From NCBI RefSeq assembly GCF_042683665.1, contig NZ_JBHUOO010000018.1: DNA of 64,000 nt; one strand, 5' to 3'. The translations under genes and the position numbers were made by a program. The notes beneath the pieces were generated by a model. That model had not been told where the DNA came from, did no database searches, and was given only the letters and a program-made list of their open reading frames with translations. This DNA comes from Leeuwenhoekiella polynyae. Its GTDB lineage: Bacteria; Bacteroidota; Bacteroidia; Flavobacteriales; Flavobacteriaceae. Of the stretch, positions 63,884 through 64,000 are shown piece after piece. The stretch's first letter is position 1, and each line of letters opens with the position of its first letter.

Positions 63884-64000
63884 ATGGAAACTAATAAACT
63901 CTATCATGTAGCAGATCCTAAAAAGAAAACTGTTTACGATTACACCATTGAATACTTATTTGAGAAGTATGATATTCTCTACAATGAAATATCACACGAC
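63884..64000 (+). CDS. N-terminal part of an element gene, possibly VirE/primase-like
   Basis: The ATG at 63884 opens 39 residues (METNKLYHVADPKKKTVYDYTIEYLFEKYDI and on) to the window edge. The order integrase, small HTH, then a protein with this kind of start recalls the VirE/VapE-type helicase-primase proteins of Bacteroidota elements. Too little is visible to be sure. It starts 18 bases after the HTH stop and is probably co-transcribed with it. Confidence 0.5.
   Translation, partial: METNKLYHVADPKKKTVYDYTIEYLFEKYDILYNEISHD

Noticed and set aside
1..64000. CRISPR array
   Set aside because: No series of equal direct repeats with regular unique spacers is present. The only tandem repeat is the 11-bp one at 14969-15023.

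Overview
The window looks like a chromosome segment of a flavobacterium (phylum Bacteroidota, family Flavobacteriaceae). Four things support this. There is a SusC/SusD pair controlled by an ECF sigma and FecR. There is a secreted protein with a type B (gliding/T9SS) sorting domain. There is a bacillithiol deacetylase. The stable-RNA promoters match the Bacteroidota consensus TTG/TTTG, then 19-20 bases, then TAnnTTTG. The DNA is AT-rich, TTG starts are common, and most envelope proteins carry lipoprotein signals. I do not name a genus.

Layout. 1-10688: end of a short-chain dehydrogenase, SRP RNA, and a run of secreted or housekeeping genes (glutaminyl cyclase, large T9SS lectin-like protein, HAD phosphatase, M28 peptidase, acetyltransferase). 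10689-15330: an accessory island with the tail of an IS91-family transposase, a broken IS1182-family element, and four small minus-strand genes of unknown function separated by inverted-repeat junctions. It ends in about 880 bases without genes that contain an 11-bp tandem repeat. 15333-27115: tRNA-His, bshB1, a transsulfuration enzyme, a frameshifted acetyltransferase, metallo-hydrolase, lactonase, amidohydrolase, and an outer-membrane barrel plus giant TPR protein pair. 27348-36972: ftsE followed by a surface polysaccharide cluster (four glycosyltransferases, sugar ketoisomerase, aminotransferase, N-acyltransferase-like protein, flippase, O-acyltransferase). 37032-44273: ECF sigma, FecR anti-sigma, SusC and SusD, with a possible leader peptide and hairpin before susC. 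44381-61275: typA, kdsA, a TPR-thioredoxin lipoprotein, a porin/BCCT/Usp osmolyte operon, a creD operon with a Coq4-like protein, and small membrane proteins. 61334-64000: ssrA (tmRNA), then the left end of an integrative element (tyrosine recombinase, excisionase-like HTH, start of a third gene) that runs off the window.

Genes likely to work together: the 29842-30240 cupin isomerase, the 34874-35974 aminotransferase and the 35971-36972 acyltransferase-like protein probably make an N-acylated 3-amino-deoxysugar for the polysaccharide that the flippase exports. kdsA supplies Kdo for LPS. The sigma/FecR/SusC set forms a transenvelope signalling circuit. The porin, BCCT carrier and universal stress protein form one stress-related uptake operon.

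The most unusual part is the 11.3-14.5 kb island, which resembles a cassette array without an adjacent integrase. Within it, a 16-base palindrome interrupts a transposase gene, and removing exactly those 16 bases restores the reading frame.
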